A DNA stretch of 64,000 nt from Clostridia bacterium (lineage in GTDB: Bacteria > Bacillota > Clostridia > UMGS1810). Shown here in pieces: positions 18,612 to 29,887 of this stretch; the first letter of the stretch is position 1; each line of letters opens with the position of its first letter. Location: the NCBI GenBank assembly GCA_017436905.1, contig JAFSCF010000018.1, positions 61,005 through 125,004 of the forward strand. The letters are read 5' to 3'. Position numbers and translations under genes: made by a program. The notes beneath the pieces were generated by a model that worked only from the letters and a program-made list of their open reading frames with translations, had not been told where the DNA came from and did no database searches.

Positions 18612-21422
18612 TTTCATTATCTTTTTAAGATATTTACCCGTATATGACTTTTTATATTCAATAACATCTTCGGGTGTTCCGCTACATATAAGTGTACCAC
18701 CTGCGCTACCGCCCTCAGGACCTAAGTCTATAATATGGTCGGCAACTTTTATAACGTCGAGATTATGCTCTATTACAACAACTGTGTTTCCGCCGTCAAC
18801 CAGGATATTCAACACATCAACAAGTTTATGAACGTCTGCTATGTGCAGTCCCGTGGTAGGCTCGTCAAGAATATACATAGTTCTGCCAGTACTGCGTCTG
18901 GAAAGTTCTGTTGCAAGTTTTACACGCTGTGCCTCACCACCCGATAAGGTTGTAGACGGCTGACCAATTTTGATATAGCCTAAACCGACATCATAAAGCG
19001 TTTGCAGTTTGCGTTTGATTTTGGGGTGATTTTTAAAAAACTCTACCCCCTCCTCTACTGTCATTTCCAGAACTTCGTGAATGTTTTTGCCCTTATACTT
19101 TACCTCTAAAGTTTCACGGTTATAGCATTTGCCGCCACAGACTTCGCAAGGCACATAAACATCAGGCAAAAAGTTCATTTCAATTTTAATTATGCCGTCA
19201 CCTGCGCACGCTTCGCATCTGCCTCCGCTGACATTAAAACTGAACCGTCCTGCTTTATATCCACGCATTTTTGCCTCATTTGTATTTGCAAACACCTCAC
19301 GTATATCGGTAAACACGCCCGTATATGTGGCTGGGTTTGAGCGTGGCGTTCTGCCTATTGGCGATTGGTCTATATTTATAACTTTATCAAGGTGTTCTAT
19401 TCCCTCTATCTTTTTATGCTTGCCTGCTTTGGTTTTAGCACGGTTAAGTTTTGCCGCAAGTTTTTTATAAACAATCTCGTTTACAAGAGATGACTTACCA
19501 GAGCCTGAAACACCCGTTACCGCCACAAACTTACCAAGCGGAATTTCTACATCAATATTTTTAAGGTTATTCTCTGCCGCACCAATAACTTTAAGCACGT
19601 TTCCGTTGCCTTTACGGCGTGTAGCGGGAACTTCAATTTTTTTATTCCCACTTAAATACTGGCCAGTTATGCTGTCTTTGCATTTTTTAATTTCTTCGGC
19701 AGTACCCTCGGCAACAATGTGACCGCCGTGAATACCTGCACCGGGCCCAATATCTATAATATGGTCAGCGGCGTACATAGTGTCTTCGTCGTGCTCTACA
19801 ACGATGAGCGTGTTACCTAAATCCCGCAGGTTTTTAAGCGTCTGCAAAAGCATATCGTTATCTCTCTGGTGCAGACCGATACTCGGCTCGTCAAGTATAT
19901 ACATAACCCCCATAAGGCTTGAACCAATCTGGGTGGCTAAACGTATGCGTTGCGCCTCACCGCCGGAGAGCGTTCCTGCACTTCTTGAAAGTGTAAGGTA
20001 GTCAAGACCAACATCCACCAAAAAGCCAAGACGTGTTTTAAGTTCTTTAAGCACTTGTTCAGAAATAAGTTTTTCTTTTTCGGTGAGTTCTAAATTCTCA
20101 AAAAAGTCACGACATTCACGGACGCTGAGTTCCGTAACATCGTATATGTTTTTGCCGCCGACCGTAACGCCTAACGTAACTGGTTTTAATCTTTTTCCGC
20201 CACATTCGGGGCACGGTTTATTACCCATAAGTGCCTCAATCTCTGCACGCATATACGACGAAAACGAGTCTTTATGGCGGCGGTACAGATTATTTATAAG
20301 CCCCTCAAACGGTTGCAAAACAGTTTTATTTTTATACACGAATTTAACGGGTTCTACTGTGCCGTAAAGGATTTTATCAAGTATTCCCTCGGGGAGTTCG
20401 TCAATAGGTGTTTCCAAAGAAAACCCGTAGTGCTTTGCAAGGCAGTCAAACCACGCCCTTGAATACGAGCCTAAATCCGCAACATTATTCCAACCGCAGA
20501 CATTTATGCCACCCTCTAAAATGGATTTAGAGGTATCTTCAAGCACCATTTCGGGGTCTATTTCCATAAGTGTGCCAAGGCCGTCGCAATGCGGGCACGC
20601 ACCAAATGGTGAGTTGAACGAAAACATTCTTGGCGAAAGTTCTTCCATACTGATACCACAATCTTTACAAGCATAATTGCGGCTGAATGTGATTTCCTCT
20701 CCATCTATAACATCAACTACCGCAAGTCCGTCACCAAGGTTTAAGGCGGTTTCAAAAGAGTCTGTCATACGGGATATTATACCCTCTTTAATAACCAATC
20801 GGTCAATCACAATCTCTATTGTGTGGCGATGTGTTTTAGCAAGTTTTATATCCTCTGTAAGTTCACGCACATTACCATCTATACGCACACGAACATATCC
20901 GTTTTTACGTGCATCTTCCAGAATTTTAACGTGCTCGCCTTTTTTATCACGTATAACAGGTGCTAAAATCTGTATTTTAGTACCCTGCGGCAACAACATA
21001 ACTCTGTCTACAATTTCGTCAATTGTCTGCTGACGGATTTCCTTTCCGCATTTAGGACAATGCGGAATACCTACTCTTGCATAAAGAAGCCTCAAATAAT
21101 CGTAAATCTCGGTAACTGTGCCGACAGTTGAACGTGGGTTTCTTGATGTAGTTTTCTGCTCTATGCTTATTGCGGGCGAAAGTCCCTCTATATAGTCAAC
21201 ATCAGGTTTTGTCATATTACCTAAAAACATACGTGCATATGACGACAAAGACTCTACGTATCGTCTTTGCCCCTCAGCATAGAGAGTGTCGAACGCCAAC
21301 GACGATTTGCCCGAGCCCGAAAGCCCCGTAAGCACAACAAATTTATCTCTCGGTATAGTTACATCTATATTCTTAAGGTTATGCTGTCTGGCACCTTTTA
21401 TAAATATATTCTCTTTCCTCAT
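18609..21422 (-). CDS. uvrA: Excinuclease ABC subunit UvrA
   Basis: Damage-recognition ATPase of nucleotide excision repair. Full length (937 aa). The N-terminal Walker A is [20 protein letters not shown] and the second is [11 protein letters not shown]; there are two LSGGEAQR signatures. Zinc-binding cysteine sets include CPHCDG and CEACAGDG...[10 protein letters not shown]. The start lies 9 bases after uvrB, with AAGGTGAT as ribosome site, so uvrB-uvrA is a translational unit. Confidence 0.98.
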   Translation of the reverse strand: MRKENIFIKGARQHNLKNIDVTIPRDKFVVLTGLSGSGKSSLAFDTLYAEGQRRYVESLSSYARMFLGNMTKPDVDYIEGLSPAISIEQKTTSRNPRSTVGTVTEIYDYLRLLYARVGIPHCPKCGKEIRQQTIDEIVDRVMLLPQGTKIQILAPVIRDKKGEHVKILEDARKNGYVRVRIDGNVRELTEDIKLAKTHRHTIEIVIDRLVIKEGIISRMTDSFETALNLGDGLAVVDVIDGEEITFSRNYACKDCGISMEELSPRMFSFNSPFGACPHCDGLGTLMEIDPEMVLEDTSKSILEGGINVCGWNNVADLGSYSRAWFDCLAKHYGFSLETPIDELPEGILDKILYGTVEPVKFVYKNKTVLQPFEGLINNLYRRHKDSFSSYMRAEIEALMGNKPCPECGGKRLKPVTLGVTVGGKNIYDVTELSVRECRDFFENLELTEKEKLISEQVLKELKTRLGFLVDVGLDYLTLSRSAGTLSGGEAQRIRLATQIGSSLMGVMYILDEPSIGLHQRDNDMLLQTLKNLRDLGNTLIVVEHDEDTMYAADHIIDIGPGAGIHGGHIVAEGTAEEIKKCKDSITGQYLSGNKKIEVPATRRKGNGNVLKVIGAAENNLKNIDVEIPLGKFVAVTGVSGSGKSSLVNEIVYKKLAAKLNRAKTKAGKHKKIEGIEHLDKVINIDQSPIGRTPRSNPATYTGVFTDIREVFANTNEAKMRGYKAGRFSFNVSGGRCEACAGDGIIKIEMNFLPDVYVPCEVCGGKCYNRETLEVKYKGKNIHEVLEMTVEEGVEFFKNHPKIKRKLQTLYDVGLGYIKIGQPSTTLSGGEAQRVKLATELSRRSTGRTMYILDEPTTGLHIADVHKLVDVLNILVDGGNTVVVIEHNLDVIKVADHIIDLGPEGGSAGGTLICSGTPEDVIEYKKSYTGKYLKKIMK

Positions 21423-21431
21423 TTTATCACC

Positions 21432-23381
21432 TTATTTTTGCTTTTTCAGTCTGTTTATCTCATCTCTGTACTTAGCCGCCTGCTCAAATTCAAGACGCAA
21501 TGCAGCCTCGTTCATCATAGCGGTAAGAGCCAAAATCCTCTCATCGTTTGAAAGCGCCTGCTCTGTCTTTTCGGGTACAGTTTCTTCCATATGGTATGTC
21601 TGTATAATTTCGTGAACGTCTTTAACGATTGATTTAGGAGTAATGCCGTGTTCTTCGTTATACTTAATCTGTATTGCACGGCGACGGTCGGTTTCATCAA
21701 TAGCACGCCGCATTGAGCCTGTAACGGTATCGGCATACATTATAACACGTCCGTCAACATTACGTGCGGCACGGCCTATAGTCTGTATAAGCGATGTGTC
21801 GCTTCGCAAAAAGCCTTCTTTGTCGGCATCGAGAATTGCTATAAGCGATACTTCGGGGATATCTAATCCCTCACGCAGAAGGTTAATGCCAACAAGCACA
21901 TCAAACACGCCAAGGCGCAAATCACGCACTATTTCCATACGCTCAACCGTTTTAACATCGGAATGCAGATAACGCACCTTAATACCTGCGTCACGCAGAT
22001 AATCGGTAAGGCTTTCAGCCATCTTTTTAGTAAGAGTAGTAACAAGCACACGGTTGCCTTTTTCTATAACGCCGTTTATCTCACCAATAAGGTCGTCTAT
22101 CTGTCCTTTAATCGGGCGTACTTCTATCTGCGGGTCAACCAAGCCTGTAGGACGAATAACCTGCTCTGCCACAGCGGTAGAATGCTGCTTTTCATAATCT
22201 GCAGGAGTTGCGCTTACAAACACAACCTGATTAATCTTATTTTCAAATTCTTCAAATTTAAGAGGTCTGTTATCAAAAGCCGACGGCAGACGGAATCCGT
22301 AATCTACAAGTGATTCTTTTCGGGAACGATCACCGGCGTACATAGCACGTACCTGCGGTACTGTTACGTGTGATTCGTCTATAACGAGTAAAAAATCGTC
22401 AGGAAAAAAGTCCATAAGCGTAAATGGTGCGCTTCCCGGTGCTCTGCCGCTGATAATTCTTGAATAGTTTTCTATACCCTGACAAAAGCCTATCTCACGC
22501 ATCATTTCTATATCGTAAGAAGTGCGTTGCATAAGGCGCTGTGCCTCTAATAATTTTTCCTGACTTTTAAGTTCTTCGCAACGCTCATAAAGTTCACGTT
22601 CAATTTCCTTTATTGCAATTTCCATCTTTTCAGGCGTAGTTACATAGTGCGATGCAGGGAATATTGCGGTGTATGTTCTGTATAAAAGTATCTCGCCCGT
22701 GATGATGTCTATTTCGCTGATGCGCTCTATCTCGTCACCGAAAAACTCTACACGTATTGCCTTTTCATTGGTACTTGCAGGAAAGATTTCCACAACCTCA
22801 CCACGCACACGGAATGTTCCGCGTGTAAAGGCAATGTCGTTGCGCTCGTATTGAATGGCAACAAGCCGTTTTAAAAGTACATCACGGTCTATTTCCATTC
22901 CTACACGCAGCGAAATAATAAGGTCTTTATAATCCTCAGGGTCGCCAAGACCGTATATACACGACACACTGGCAACTATAATTACATCTCTGCGTTCTAA
23001 AAGCGACGCCGTAGCGCTATGGCGCAGTTTATCAATCTCATCATTTATAGATGCGTCTTTTTCTATATAAGTATCAGTATGCGGAATATACGCCTCGGGC
23101 TGGTAATAGTCGTAATACGACACAAAATATTCAACCGCATTTTCAGGAAAAAACTCTTTAAATTCGCTGCACAGTTGAGCAGCCAATGTTTTATTATGCG
23201 CAAGTACAAGCGTAGGTTTATTAACACGTTCTATGGTTTTGGCAATAGTGAAAGTCTTACCCGAACCCGTAACACCCAAAAGTGTCTGTCCGCGCTGACC
23301 GCTTTCTATTCCGTGTACCAGACTTTCTATTGCGTTAATCTGGTCGCCCATAGGCTCAAACTTAGAATGTACTTTAAACAT
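21432..23381 (-). CDS. uvrB: Excinuclease ABC subunit UvrB
   Basis: DNA helicase-like subunit that verifies damage and recruits UvrC. 649 aa. Walker A is [10 protein letters not shown] (about 36-45); the [12 protein letters not shown] beta-hairpin region inserts between DNA strands; helicase motif VI is QTIGRAARN. The C-terminal UVR motif, [16 protein letters not shown], contacts UvrC. It starts 16 bases after the FAD protein, with GAGGAG. No uvrC in the window. Confidence 0.98.
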   Translation of the reverse strand: MFKVHSKFEPMGDQINAIESLVHGIESGQRGQTLLGVTGSGKTFTIAKTIERVNKPTLVLAHNKTLAAQLCSEFKEFFPENAVEYFVSYYDYYQPEAYIPHTDTYIEKDASINDEIDKLRHSATASLLERRDVIIVASVSCIYGLGDPEDYKDLIISLRVGMEIDRDVLLKRLVAIQYERNDIAFTRGTFRVRGEVVEIFPASTNEKAIRVEFFGDEIERISEIDIITGEILLYRTYTAIFPASHYVTTPEKMEIAIKEIERELYERCEELKSQEKLLEAQRLMQRTSYDIEMMREIGFCQGIENYSRIISGRAPGSAPFTLMDFFPDDFLLVIDESHVTVPQVRAMYAGDRSRKESLVDYGFRLPSAFDNRPLKFEEFENKINQVVFVSATPADYEKQHSTAVAEQVIRPTGLVDPQIEVRPIKGQIDDLIGEINGVIEKGNRVLVTTLTKKMAESLTDYLRDAGIKVRYLHSDVKTVERMEIVRDLRLGVFDVLVGINLLREGLDIPEVSLIAILDADKEGFLRSDTSLIQTIGRAARNVDGRVIMYADTVTGSMRRAIDETDRRRAIQIKYNEEHGITPKSIVKDVHEIIQTYHMEETVPEKTEQALSNDERILALTAMMNEAALRLEFEQAAKYRDEINRLKKQK

Positions 23382-23396
23382 ATTTTCTCCTCTGGT

Positions 23397-24980
23397 TTAC
23401 TTATATCTTGAACCGATTTTTTCCGCTGTTTTTATGCCGTCCATTGCAGCGGAGGTAATGCCACCGGCATATCCAGCGCCCTCACCGCAAGGATAAATTC
23501 CTTTTATTGACGACATTCCGTCATCACCACGTTCGATGCGCACGGGCGAAGATGTTCTGCTCTCTACAGCAGCAAGAATTGAATCGTTATTATCAAAACC
23601 TTTTATCTTTTTGCCGAAATCAGAAAACGCTTCTTTTAGTGCTTTGCATATGTTTTCGGGCAATATATCGTTAATATCAGCAAATGCGGCATCACCTTTA
23701 AAGCAAGGTTTAACATCACCATATTGTAAAGATACCTTTCCGTATTTAAAATCGCCGAGTAACTGCGCAGGGATTTTGCCGCAGCCTGCATTATACGCCT
23801 TTTCCTCTAAGAGACGCTGAAATTCAACTCCGTCTAAAGGATTTGTGCCAAAATCATCAGGAGTTACAGTTACTATAACGGCGCTATTAGCATTATCTCC
23901 GCCACGATCGTTATAACTCATTCCGTTTACGGCAAGTCTGCCGTCTTCGCTGGAGGCATTTACAACATAACCACCTGGACACATACAGAAAGTGTATACA
24001 CCTCTGCCGTCTTTTGTCTGATACGTAAGTTTATACGATGCCGGAGGAAGAACGTCTTTATATTTTGCTCCGTATTGCGATAAGTTAATCATATCCTGAC
24101 TGTGCTGAACACGCACCCCTACTGCAAACGGCTTTGCACGCATATCAATTCCGTGCGAATGTATCATAGAAAAAGTATCTCTTGCACTATGCCCTATAGC
24201 AAGTACCAAGGCATCGCAAGGCACAGTTTTTTCGCCGTTTATAACTATGGCAGAAAGTATGCCGTTATCTTCAATAATATCTGTCAAACAACTATTATAC
24301 ATAACAGTTCCGCCCATAGATATAATTGCCTCACGCATATTTTTGATTACTTTAGAAAGCAAGTCTGTACCGATATGCGGTTTTTGTTCATACAAGATGA
24401 TTTCAGGTGCACCAAATTTAACAAAAGTTTCAAGTACCTTTCGGCAACGATTGTCTTTATCTTTAATTAAAGTGTTAAGTTTACCATCTGAAAATGTTCC
24501 TGCGCCACCCTCGCCAAACTGCACATTTGAGTTTTTGTTTAGTATTCCGTTTTTCCAGAAGTTCTCAACAGTTTTCAAGCGGGTGTCTATGTCTTCGCCA
24601 CGTTCGATTATAACTGGCTTATAGCCGTTTTCGCAGAGAATATATGCAGCAAACAATCCGGCAGGGCCGGCACCCACTATAACGGGCGGATGTTTTAGAG
24701 TTTCCGTACCCGTTTTACTGAATTTATACCCCGTATCAGGCGCAGTAAACACATCTGCGCTTTTTACTTTTTTTAGCACCGATGCTTCGCCTTTTACACA
24801 AGCATTGACTTCGTACACATAAAAAATCTCGTTCTTATTGCGTGCGTCAATAGATTTTTTGAATATTGAAATAGTTTCAATATCGTCAAACGAAATATTT
24901 AATTTCTTTGCAACGGCTTTTAAAAGATTATCTTCTGTGTCTGACAGAACTTCAATTTTTACCTGTCTTATCCTTAACAT
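23397..24980 (-). CDS. FAD-dependent oxidoreductase, COG2509-like
   Basis: A 527-residue flavoprotein. A short N-terminal domain (about 1-90) precedes a Rossmann loop PPVIVGAGPAGLFAAYIL, then FGEGGAGTFSDGKLNT and, at the C-terminus, GIYPCGEGAGYAGGITSAA, the FAD-binding end motif. This is the conserved 'uncharacterised FAD-dependent dehydrogenase' family. The reaction is not established. Start: the ATG at 24980 shares one base with the preceding stop (TAATG); the first in-frame ATG at 24989 is less likely. Confidence 0.85.
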   Translation of the reverse strand: MLRIRQVKIEVLSDTEDNLLKAVAKKLNISFDDIETISIFKKSIDARNKNEIFYVYEVNACVKGEASVLKKVKSADVFTAPDTGYKFSKTGTETLKHPPVIVGAGPAGLFAAYILCENGYKPVIIERGEDIDTRLKTVENFWKNGILNKNSNVQFGEGGAGTFSDGKLNTLIKDKDNRCRKVLETFVKFGAPEIILYEQKPHIGTDLLSKVIKNMREAIISMGGTVMYNSCLTDIIEDNGILSAIVINGEKTVPCDALVLAIGHSARDTFSMIHSHGIDMRAKPFAVGVRVQHSQDMINLSQYGAKYKDVLPPASYKLTYQTKDGRGVYTFCMCPGGYVVNASSEDGRLAVNGMSYNDRGGDNANSAVIVTVTPDDFGTNPLDGVEFQRLLEEKAYNAGCGKIPAQLLGDFKYGKVSLQYGDVKPCFKGDAAFADINDILPENICKALKEAFSDFGKKIKGFDNNDSILAAVESRTSSPVRIERGDDGMSSIKGIYPCGEGAGYAGGITSAAMDGIKTAEKIGSRYK

Positions 24981-26188
24981 TATACGCAACCACCTGCTAT
25001 ATATCCGCTTATAAACGCAAATGCCAGATTATACCCTCCGCATCTGCCGTCAACGTCTAATACTTCGCCCGCTAAATACAAACCTTTTTCAATGTTCGAT
25101 TCCATTGTATACGGATTTATTTCGCTTAAAGGAACTCCGCCCGTGCAAACCTGTGCCCGTTCAAAGTTTTCAGTACCCGATATATCAAGACTAAATTCCT
25201 CTATCGTCCTGCAAAGAGTTTGTTTTTTATTTTCGGGCAGTCTGTTCCAAATATCGTCTTTGGAAACACCTGCGATTTTTAAAAAGACAAACATAAGTTT
25301 GTAATTGAAAATGCTCTCAAGCGCCTCTTCTAAAGTATATTCCGAAAGTATTTCGCATCGTTTTGAAAACCAATCATAAAAACCATTTTCAAGATGCGGC
25401 ATAAAGTTTATCTTTACCATTACTTTTTCTTTGCGTTCAATGCATTTGGCGGCAGCGCCGCTTATATTGAATGTGCATATTCCGCTGATGCCTGTAGAAG
25501 TCAGTTGTATTTCGCCGGTATCCTCTTTTACAAAACTGCCATTTGCAAAAAGACTAACCTTGGCATCGCAACGTATTTTCTCCCACTCTTTTAAAAATTT
25601 ACCCAACGACACAAGTCCCGTTAATGAAGGCAAAACAGAGTTAATACTATGCCCTGTTTTTTTTGCAAGCATATATCCGCTTCCGTCGCTGCCGGTTTTG
25701 GGTGCGGCCTTTGAGCCTGCGGCAATTATTACTTTATCGCATTTAACAGTTTTGCCGCTATCAGATGCCAGTAAAAATTCACCACTGCGGTTGTTTATAT
25801 CTTTAACCTTAAAATTAGTTTTAAATTCAATACTACTATTATCTATTTTCTTTTGAAATATTTCTCTTATACTCGCCGCATGATTGGAATATGGATAATA
25901 ATATCCGTTTTTGATTTTAGGGTATATACCGAGTTTTTCAAGATAATCCAGACATGCCTCAATATTGTCTTTGGAAAGGATTGTTTCAAGATGCTCTATA
26001 TTATCTGTTTCATACATATGAGCACCAAGAACGCTGTTCCAATAGTTGCAACGACCGTTACCCGTAAGCAATATCTTTTTTCCGCATTTATCGTTACCGT
26101 CAAGCAAAACAACACGGTGTTTTTTGCTTGCTTTAAGCGCAGCAACAATACCTGCCGCACCTGCACCTACTACAGCAACTGTACTCAT
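24980..26188 (-). CDS. NAD(P)/FAD-dependent oxidoreductase, HI0933/YhiN (BaiN-like) family
   Basis: A 402-residue flavoprotein with N-terminal VAVVGAGAAGIVAALKA, the family motif KKILLTGNGRCNYWNS (about 40-55) and the C-terminal AGEVLDVDGRCGGYNLAFAF. Related proteins include BaiN, which reduces bile-acid intermediates in some clostridia, but most family members have no assigned substrate, so a bile-acid role should not be inferred. Overlaps the next flavoprotein gene by one base and follows the small membrane protein by 17 bases. Confidence 0.85.
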   Translation of the reverse strand: MSTVAVVGAGAAGIVAALKASKKHRVVLLDGNDKCGKKILLTGNGRCNYWNSVLGAHMYETDNIEHLETILSKDNIEACLDYLEKLGIYPKIKNGYYYPYSNHAASIREIFQKKIDNSSIEFKTNFKVKDINNRSGEFLLASDSGKTVKCDKVIIAAGSKAAPKTGSDGSGYMLAKKTGHSINSVLPSLTGLVSLGKFLKEWEKIRCDAKVSLFANGSFVKEDTGEIQLTSTGISGICTFNISGAAAKCIERKEKVMVKINFMPHLENGFYDWFSKRCEILSEYTLEEALESIFNYKLMFVFLKIAGVSKDDIWNRLPENKKQTLCRTIEEFSLDISGTENFERAQVCTGGVPLSEINPYTMESNIEKGLYLAGEVLDVDGRCGGYNLAFAFISGYIAGGCV

Positions 26189-26205
26189 ATTATCCCTCCC
26201 TTATC

Positions 26206-26508
26206 TTAATTGTCTTTTATTGATTTGACTAAAGACACTATCCATAACATAAAATTTCCTATTTTATTAATAAAATCAAAAAGAACTTCAAACGGTGCTA
26301 TAGGTAAAATTATCTTCATAAAAGATATAATTAATCCCAACACTATAGGACCAACAATATTTAGCATATATACTTCTTTTCTGTTTGAATTTGTTCTAAA
26401 AAATGCAATGATTGACGGCAAAATGGATATACCGATGACTGCCACAATTAAAATCAGTTTTAAAAATGACGAGCCTACAGACGACGTCCCAACAGATACA
26501 CTAATCAC
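26206..26508 (-). CDS. Small membrane protein resembling superinfection-immunity family
   Basis: About 100 residues with two or three hydrophobic helices. The segment ILPSIIAFFRTNSNRKEV followed by a second helix resembles the superinfection immunity (Imm) family, where a helix ends with a LPSIIAF-type motif and an NR pair. A longer frame starts at a TTG at 26541. The GTG at 26508 has a perfect AGGAGG seven bases upstream and is the better start. It is the first gene of the operon running through uvrA. Function unknown; the family match is by eye. Confidence 0.55.
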   Translation of the reverse strand: MISVSVGTSSVGSSFLKLILIVAVIGISILPSIIAFFRTNSNRKEVYMLNIVGPIVLGLIISFMKIILPIAPFEVLFDFINKIGNFMLWIVSLVKSIKDN

Positions 26509-26543
26509 ATTAATACCTCCTGATAAAACAAATTTCCACAATA

Positions 26544-26572
26544 ATTATAACAGTTTTTAAATTGATAATCAA
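26544..26572 (-). promoter_or_regulatory. Promoter of the membrane protein-flavoprotein-uvrBA operon
   Basis: Minus strand: TTGATT (26567-26572), 17-bp spacer, TATAAT (26544-26549). No LexA-type GAAC-N4-GTTC box was seen nearby. Confidence 0.65.
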
Positions 26573-26580
26573 TATCCGTG

Positions 26581-26609
26581 TTTACATTTTTTATGTTTTA
26601 TGGTACACT
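26581..26609 (+). promoter_or_regulatory. Promoter of the PHP phosphatase gene
   Basis: TTTACA (26581-26586), 17-bp spacer, TACACT (26604-26609), 44 bases before the ATG; divergent from the uvr operon promoter. Confidence 0.55.
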
Positions 26610-26652
26610 TTAAACAGATGCGTTAGTATCTGCTTATCCGGAGGCGAAAATA

Positions 26653-27471
26653 ATGTTTGATACTCATATACACACCCACAACTCTCACGACAGCGAACAA
26701 GAAATTGATGCACTTTGCCGTTCTGCAATAGAAAAAGGCGTAAACGCAGTATCGCTTACTGACCATATAGACGTATTTGCATACAGCGAGGAACATAACA
26801 CAAAGGTTATTACCGGCAGTGCGAAAGATGCTGATTACGCAAAAAGCACTTATTCAGAAGAATTAAAAATCTTTAAAGGTGTAGAAGTTGGAGTATACCA
26901 TTATGATTCCGAGATGTCAAAAAAGATTTGCTCTCTTTGCGAACTTGATATTATTTTAGGATCAGTTCATTCGTTTATGTTAAACGGCGAAAAAGTTCAT
27001 TTTTCAAGGGATAATATATCGGAAGAAGTTCTTTCAAAAGAAAAACTTATAAATCAGGCAGATGCATATTTTAATGAAATGCTTGCAACCGCAGAAACTG
27101 CTGATATAGACGTGTTGTGCCATCTTACCTATCCGTTGCGATATATAAATGCAAAGTACAACCGCAATCTTGATATAAACATATATTCAGCCAAAATTAC
27201 GCAGATATTAAAAACATTAATCGAAAGGCAAATAGCACTTGAGATAAACACCGCACGAGTCGGCACGGATTTTAACTATACCGCACCCACTTTTGATATT
27301 GTGAACGAGTATTACAATCTTGGCGGAAGGCTGATAACTATCGGCTCCGACGCACACACCCCCGAAAAAATTGCAAACGGATTTGATTATGTAAAAACTG
27401 CATTAAAAGAGATTGGTTTTGACAAATACTATTATTTTGAAAAACGCAGACCAAAATCAGTTAAATTATAA
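26653..27471 (+). CDS. PHP-domain histidinol-phosphatase (HisJ/HisK type)
   Basis: A 272-residue metal-dependent phosphatase of the PHP superfamily. Metal-binding motifs run from the start: DTHIHTHNSHDS, SLTDHID, the LGSVHSF segment, and a late TIGSDAHTPEKIANGF. HisJ-type enzymes dephosphorylate histidinol phosphate in histidine synthesis, but no other his gene is near, so another phosphoester substrate remains possible. GGAGG lies nine bases before the ATG. Single gene with its own promoter and terminator. Confidence 0.82.
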   Translation: MFDTHIHTHNSHDSEQEIDALCRSAIEKGVNAVSLTDHIDVFAYSEEHNTKVITGSAKDADYAKSTYSEELKIFKGVEVGVYHYDSEMSKKICSLCELDIILGSVHSFMLNGEKVHFSRDNISEEVLSKEKLINQADAYFNEMLATAETADIDVLCHLTYPLRYINAKYNRNLDINIYSAKITQILKTLIERQIALEINTARVGTDFNYTAPTFDIVNEYYNLGGRLITIGSDAHTPEKIANGFDYVKTALKEIGFDKYYYFEKRRPKSVKL

Positions 27472-27497
27472 AAGAGGTGCTAAGCACCTCTTTTTTA
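27470..27497. terminator. Bidirectional terminator
   Basis: GAGGTGC (27474-27480) / GCACCTC (27484-27490), A- and T-flanked, between the convergent PHP and binding-protein genes. Confidence 0.85.
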
Positions 27498-29075
27498 GTC
27501 TTTATATTTAACAAAAGTATTATACATACCCGTAAAAACACCTGTTCGTGATATGTTCATATCTCCTTTTATACGTACAGATGTAAAAACTGCGTCTGTT
27601 TCAAAATAAAGCGGCACAAAGGGACATTCATCTTTAAAAACAGTATCAAACGATTTATAAGCGTTTTTTATACCGTGAGCACCCTCTGCAACGTGTATAT
27701 TATAAAGCGCCCCTTCCATAGCAGATGAACCATAGCGGAAAAAGTTTTTGTTACTGCCGTGACTTAACATAAAAGACACATCGCAATCGTTTGAAATATC
27801 TGTTCTGCCAATAAACATATCAAACTCACCGTTGCCAATAGCAGCAACATATTGCCAGTAAGGAAGTCCTACAATATTTAAACGTATACCCTCTTGAAGC
27901 ATATGCTCTGCAAGGTATGATGCCAGACGCACGGCATCATCATTTTCCGAATTAACAATAAGGTTAAAAGACAAACTTAGTTGCTGCTCATCAAAGTATT
28001 TATCCAACACTCCGTCGCCGTCTAAATCAAGCCAGCCGGCAGATTTTAGAATTTCTTTTGCTTTGCCACGTTCATACACAGTATGAACATAGTCGTTATC
28101 AGCAAAATAAGCGTTAGGATTTACAGGCGACCACGCAGGAGCAGCATGGGTAAACATAACGTGTGTAACGATTTCGGTTTTATCTATAGCAGTTGATAGT
28201 GCCTTGCGTACAGACGCATCAGAAAGTACTGTATTGGCGCAGTCGAACCCCAGGTAAGTAAGTCTGTTGCTTTCGTATTCATCAGTAGCAAAATCGCCCG
28301 ACATAGACGTATCGCCCCACGAATACAAATCTGTTGTTATTACATCAAATTCCATTGCCTCAAAAGAATATTTAGCAATAGACGTATCTTTCACATACGT
28401 TACAGATACATTCTCAACATATGGTTTATCACCATGGTAATCTTCATATCTAGTTAATGTGAGTTTGTGGGGAACCATAGTTTCCACTTTAAATTTGCCT
28501 GTTCCGATAGGAGTAAAATACCTGTTTTCAATTACATAAGCATCTGCACCTGCCTCTGACGGCATAATTGGAAAATCCAGCAAATTCACAAAGTTTGATT
28601 GCGGTGTAGCAAGATTAAAAACAACTGAGCCGTCGCTTTGTGCGACGCACGATGAAACATTGCTTAAATTTACGTTGTATTTTGACGACACCTTACGGAT
28701 ATTCTCAAAAGTAGCCACTACGTCTTCGGCTCCGAAATCGCTTCCATCGTGAAATTTTATGCTTTTTTTAAGGCGCACTACATATTGCGTATTACCGGCA
28801 TTGGCAGAATATCCCGATGACAAAACCGGTGTTGCAGAAAAGTCATTCTCTGTACGGAACAGACCGTCATATACAAGATACATAACCTCCCCAACACTTT
28901 TATAGCCCGTAACAATAGGATTAAGCGTATCGGGAACATCACAAAATAGACGTACCTCTCCGCCTTTTACGGGCGTAAGGTCTTCGTCCGGAGGAATGTC
29001 ACCTATTAAGTCAATATTGTTGCTGCAGCCGCACAAAAGAAGCAAACATAACAAAATTGCCGATACTTTCTTCAT
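27495..29075 (-). CDS. Peptide/nickel-type ABC substrate-binding lipoprotein (SBP_bac_5)
   Basis: A 526-residue extracellular binding lipoprotein. The lipobox LLCGC lies about 20 residues from the ATG at 29075, which has AGGTG upstream; a start at 29117 would overlap ymdB and put residues before the signal peptide. Family features are the early GGEVRLFCDVPDTLNPI, LKKSIKFHDGSDFGAEDVV and FDCANTVLSDASVRKALSTA. It probably binds an oligopeptide. No permease or ATPase gene accompanies it; it is the last gene of the rny-ymdB operon, an uncommon place. Confidence 0.85.
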   Translation of the reverse strand: MKKVSAILLCLLLLCGCSNNIDLIGDIPPDEDLTPVKGGEVRLFCDVPDTLNPIVTGYKSVGEVMYLVYDGLFRTENDFSATPVLSSGYSANAGNTQYVVRLKKSIKFHDGSDFGAEDVVATFENIRKVSSKYNVNLSNVSSCVAQSDGSVVFNLATPQSNFVNLLDFPIMPSEAGADAYVIENRYFTPIGTGKFKVETMVPHKLTLTRYEDYHGDKPYVENVSVTYVKDTSIAKYSFEAMEFDVITTDLYSWGDTSMSGDFATDEYESNRLTYLGFDCANTVLSDASVRKALSTAIDKTEIVTHVMFTHAAPAWSPVNPNAYFADNDYVHTVYERGKAKEILKSAGWLDLDGDGVLDKYFDEQQLSLSFNLIVNSENDDAVRLASYLAEHMLQEGIRLNIVGLPYWQYVAAIGNGEFDMFIGRTDISNDCDVSFMLSHGSNKNFFRYGSSAMEGALYNIHVAEGAHGIKNAYKSFDTVFKDECPFVPLYFETDAVFTSVRIKGDMNISRTGVFTGMYNTFVKYKD

Positions 29076-29083
29076 AAATACAC

Positions 29084-29851
29084 CTACTCTATATGAACTC
29101 GTCTGACACTTATACATTTGTCAGTATTATCGTCAGTTTCAAAAATTGCTCCGCACAGCATAGACTTACCGTACGCTGGTTGGAATTTAACGGGCATCAT
29201 CGTAGTAAGACGCTCAATAATAATATCTTTATCTACTCCCAATGCAGAATTTATAACGCCCGTCATACCGAGGTCGCTTATATAGCCAGTTCCGCGCGGC
29301 AGTATGCGCTCGTCCGCTGTCTGCACGTGAGTATGAGTGCCAAAAACACCCGTAACTTTGCCGTCTAAGTAGAATCCCATAGCAAGTTTTTCACTTGTGA
29401 CCTCCGCATGAAAATCTACAAAAATCATATCGCATTGGTCTTTTATTTTTTCTATCTCTCTATCAGCCGTTTTAAACGGACAATCAACGTTAAGCAGATT
29501 TATACGCCCAACAAGGTTTATAATGCCGATTTTTTTATCACCTGCTTTTATAACTGTACTGCCTTTTCCTGGGGCAGACGGATAATTTGCAGGACGTATG
29601 ATATCGCTGTTATCAAGAATATTTTTAACTTCTTTACGGTCAAAAGAATGGTTACCGAGCGTTATAACATTTGCACCACATTCGGTAATAATGTCATACT
29701 CGTGTGGGGTAATGCCGTTGCGCACAGCGGCATTTTCTCCGTTTACTATACAAAAATCTATATTTTCGTCATCTATAAGATAGCGCAGGTTTGAACTTAA
29801 AAAGTCCATTCCGCAATCACCAGTTACATCTCCAACAGCAAGTATTCTCAT
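29084..29851 (-). CDS. ymdB: YmdB-family metallophosphoesterase
   Basis: A 255-residue calcineurin-like phosphodiesterase (TIGR00282 family). Motifs are ILAVGDVTGDCG, NGENAAVRNGITP, GNHSFDRKEV, VDFHAEVTSEK and FGTHTHVQTAD. In Bacillus subtilis YmdB hydrolyses cyclic nucleotides and affects biofilm and motility gene expression. The ATG at 29851 is chosen over 29875 because it begins the conserved motif and has AAAGG upstream. The pairing with rny is conserved in Firmicutes. Confidence 0.93.
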   Translation of the reverse strand: MRILAVGDVTGDCGMDFLSSNLRYLIDDENIDFCIVNGENAAVRNGITPHEYDIITECGANVITLGNHSFDRKEVKNILDNSDIIRPANYPSAPGKGSTVIKAGDKKIGIINLVGRINLLNVDCPFKTADREIEKIKDQCDMIFVDFHAEVTSEKLAMGFYLDGKVTGVFGTHTHVQTADERILPRGTGYISDLGMTGVINSALGVDKDIIIERLTTMMPVKFQPAYGKSMLCGAIFETDDNTDKCISVRRVHIE

Positions 29852-29887
29852 AGTAAAAAGCCTTTCTAAAAGCAAATGCTTAATGGT

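Noticed and set aside
24980..26188. Bile-acid (BaiN) function for the HI0933-family protein
   Set aside because: The family is broad, and no other bai gene is in the window.
26541..26650. LexA/SOS operator for the uvrBA operon
   Set aside because: No GAAC-N4-GTTC or similar palindrome found near the mapped promoter.
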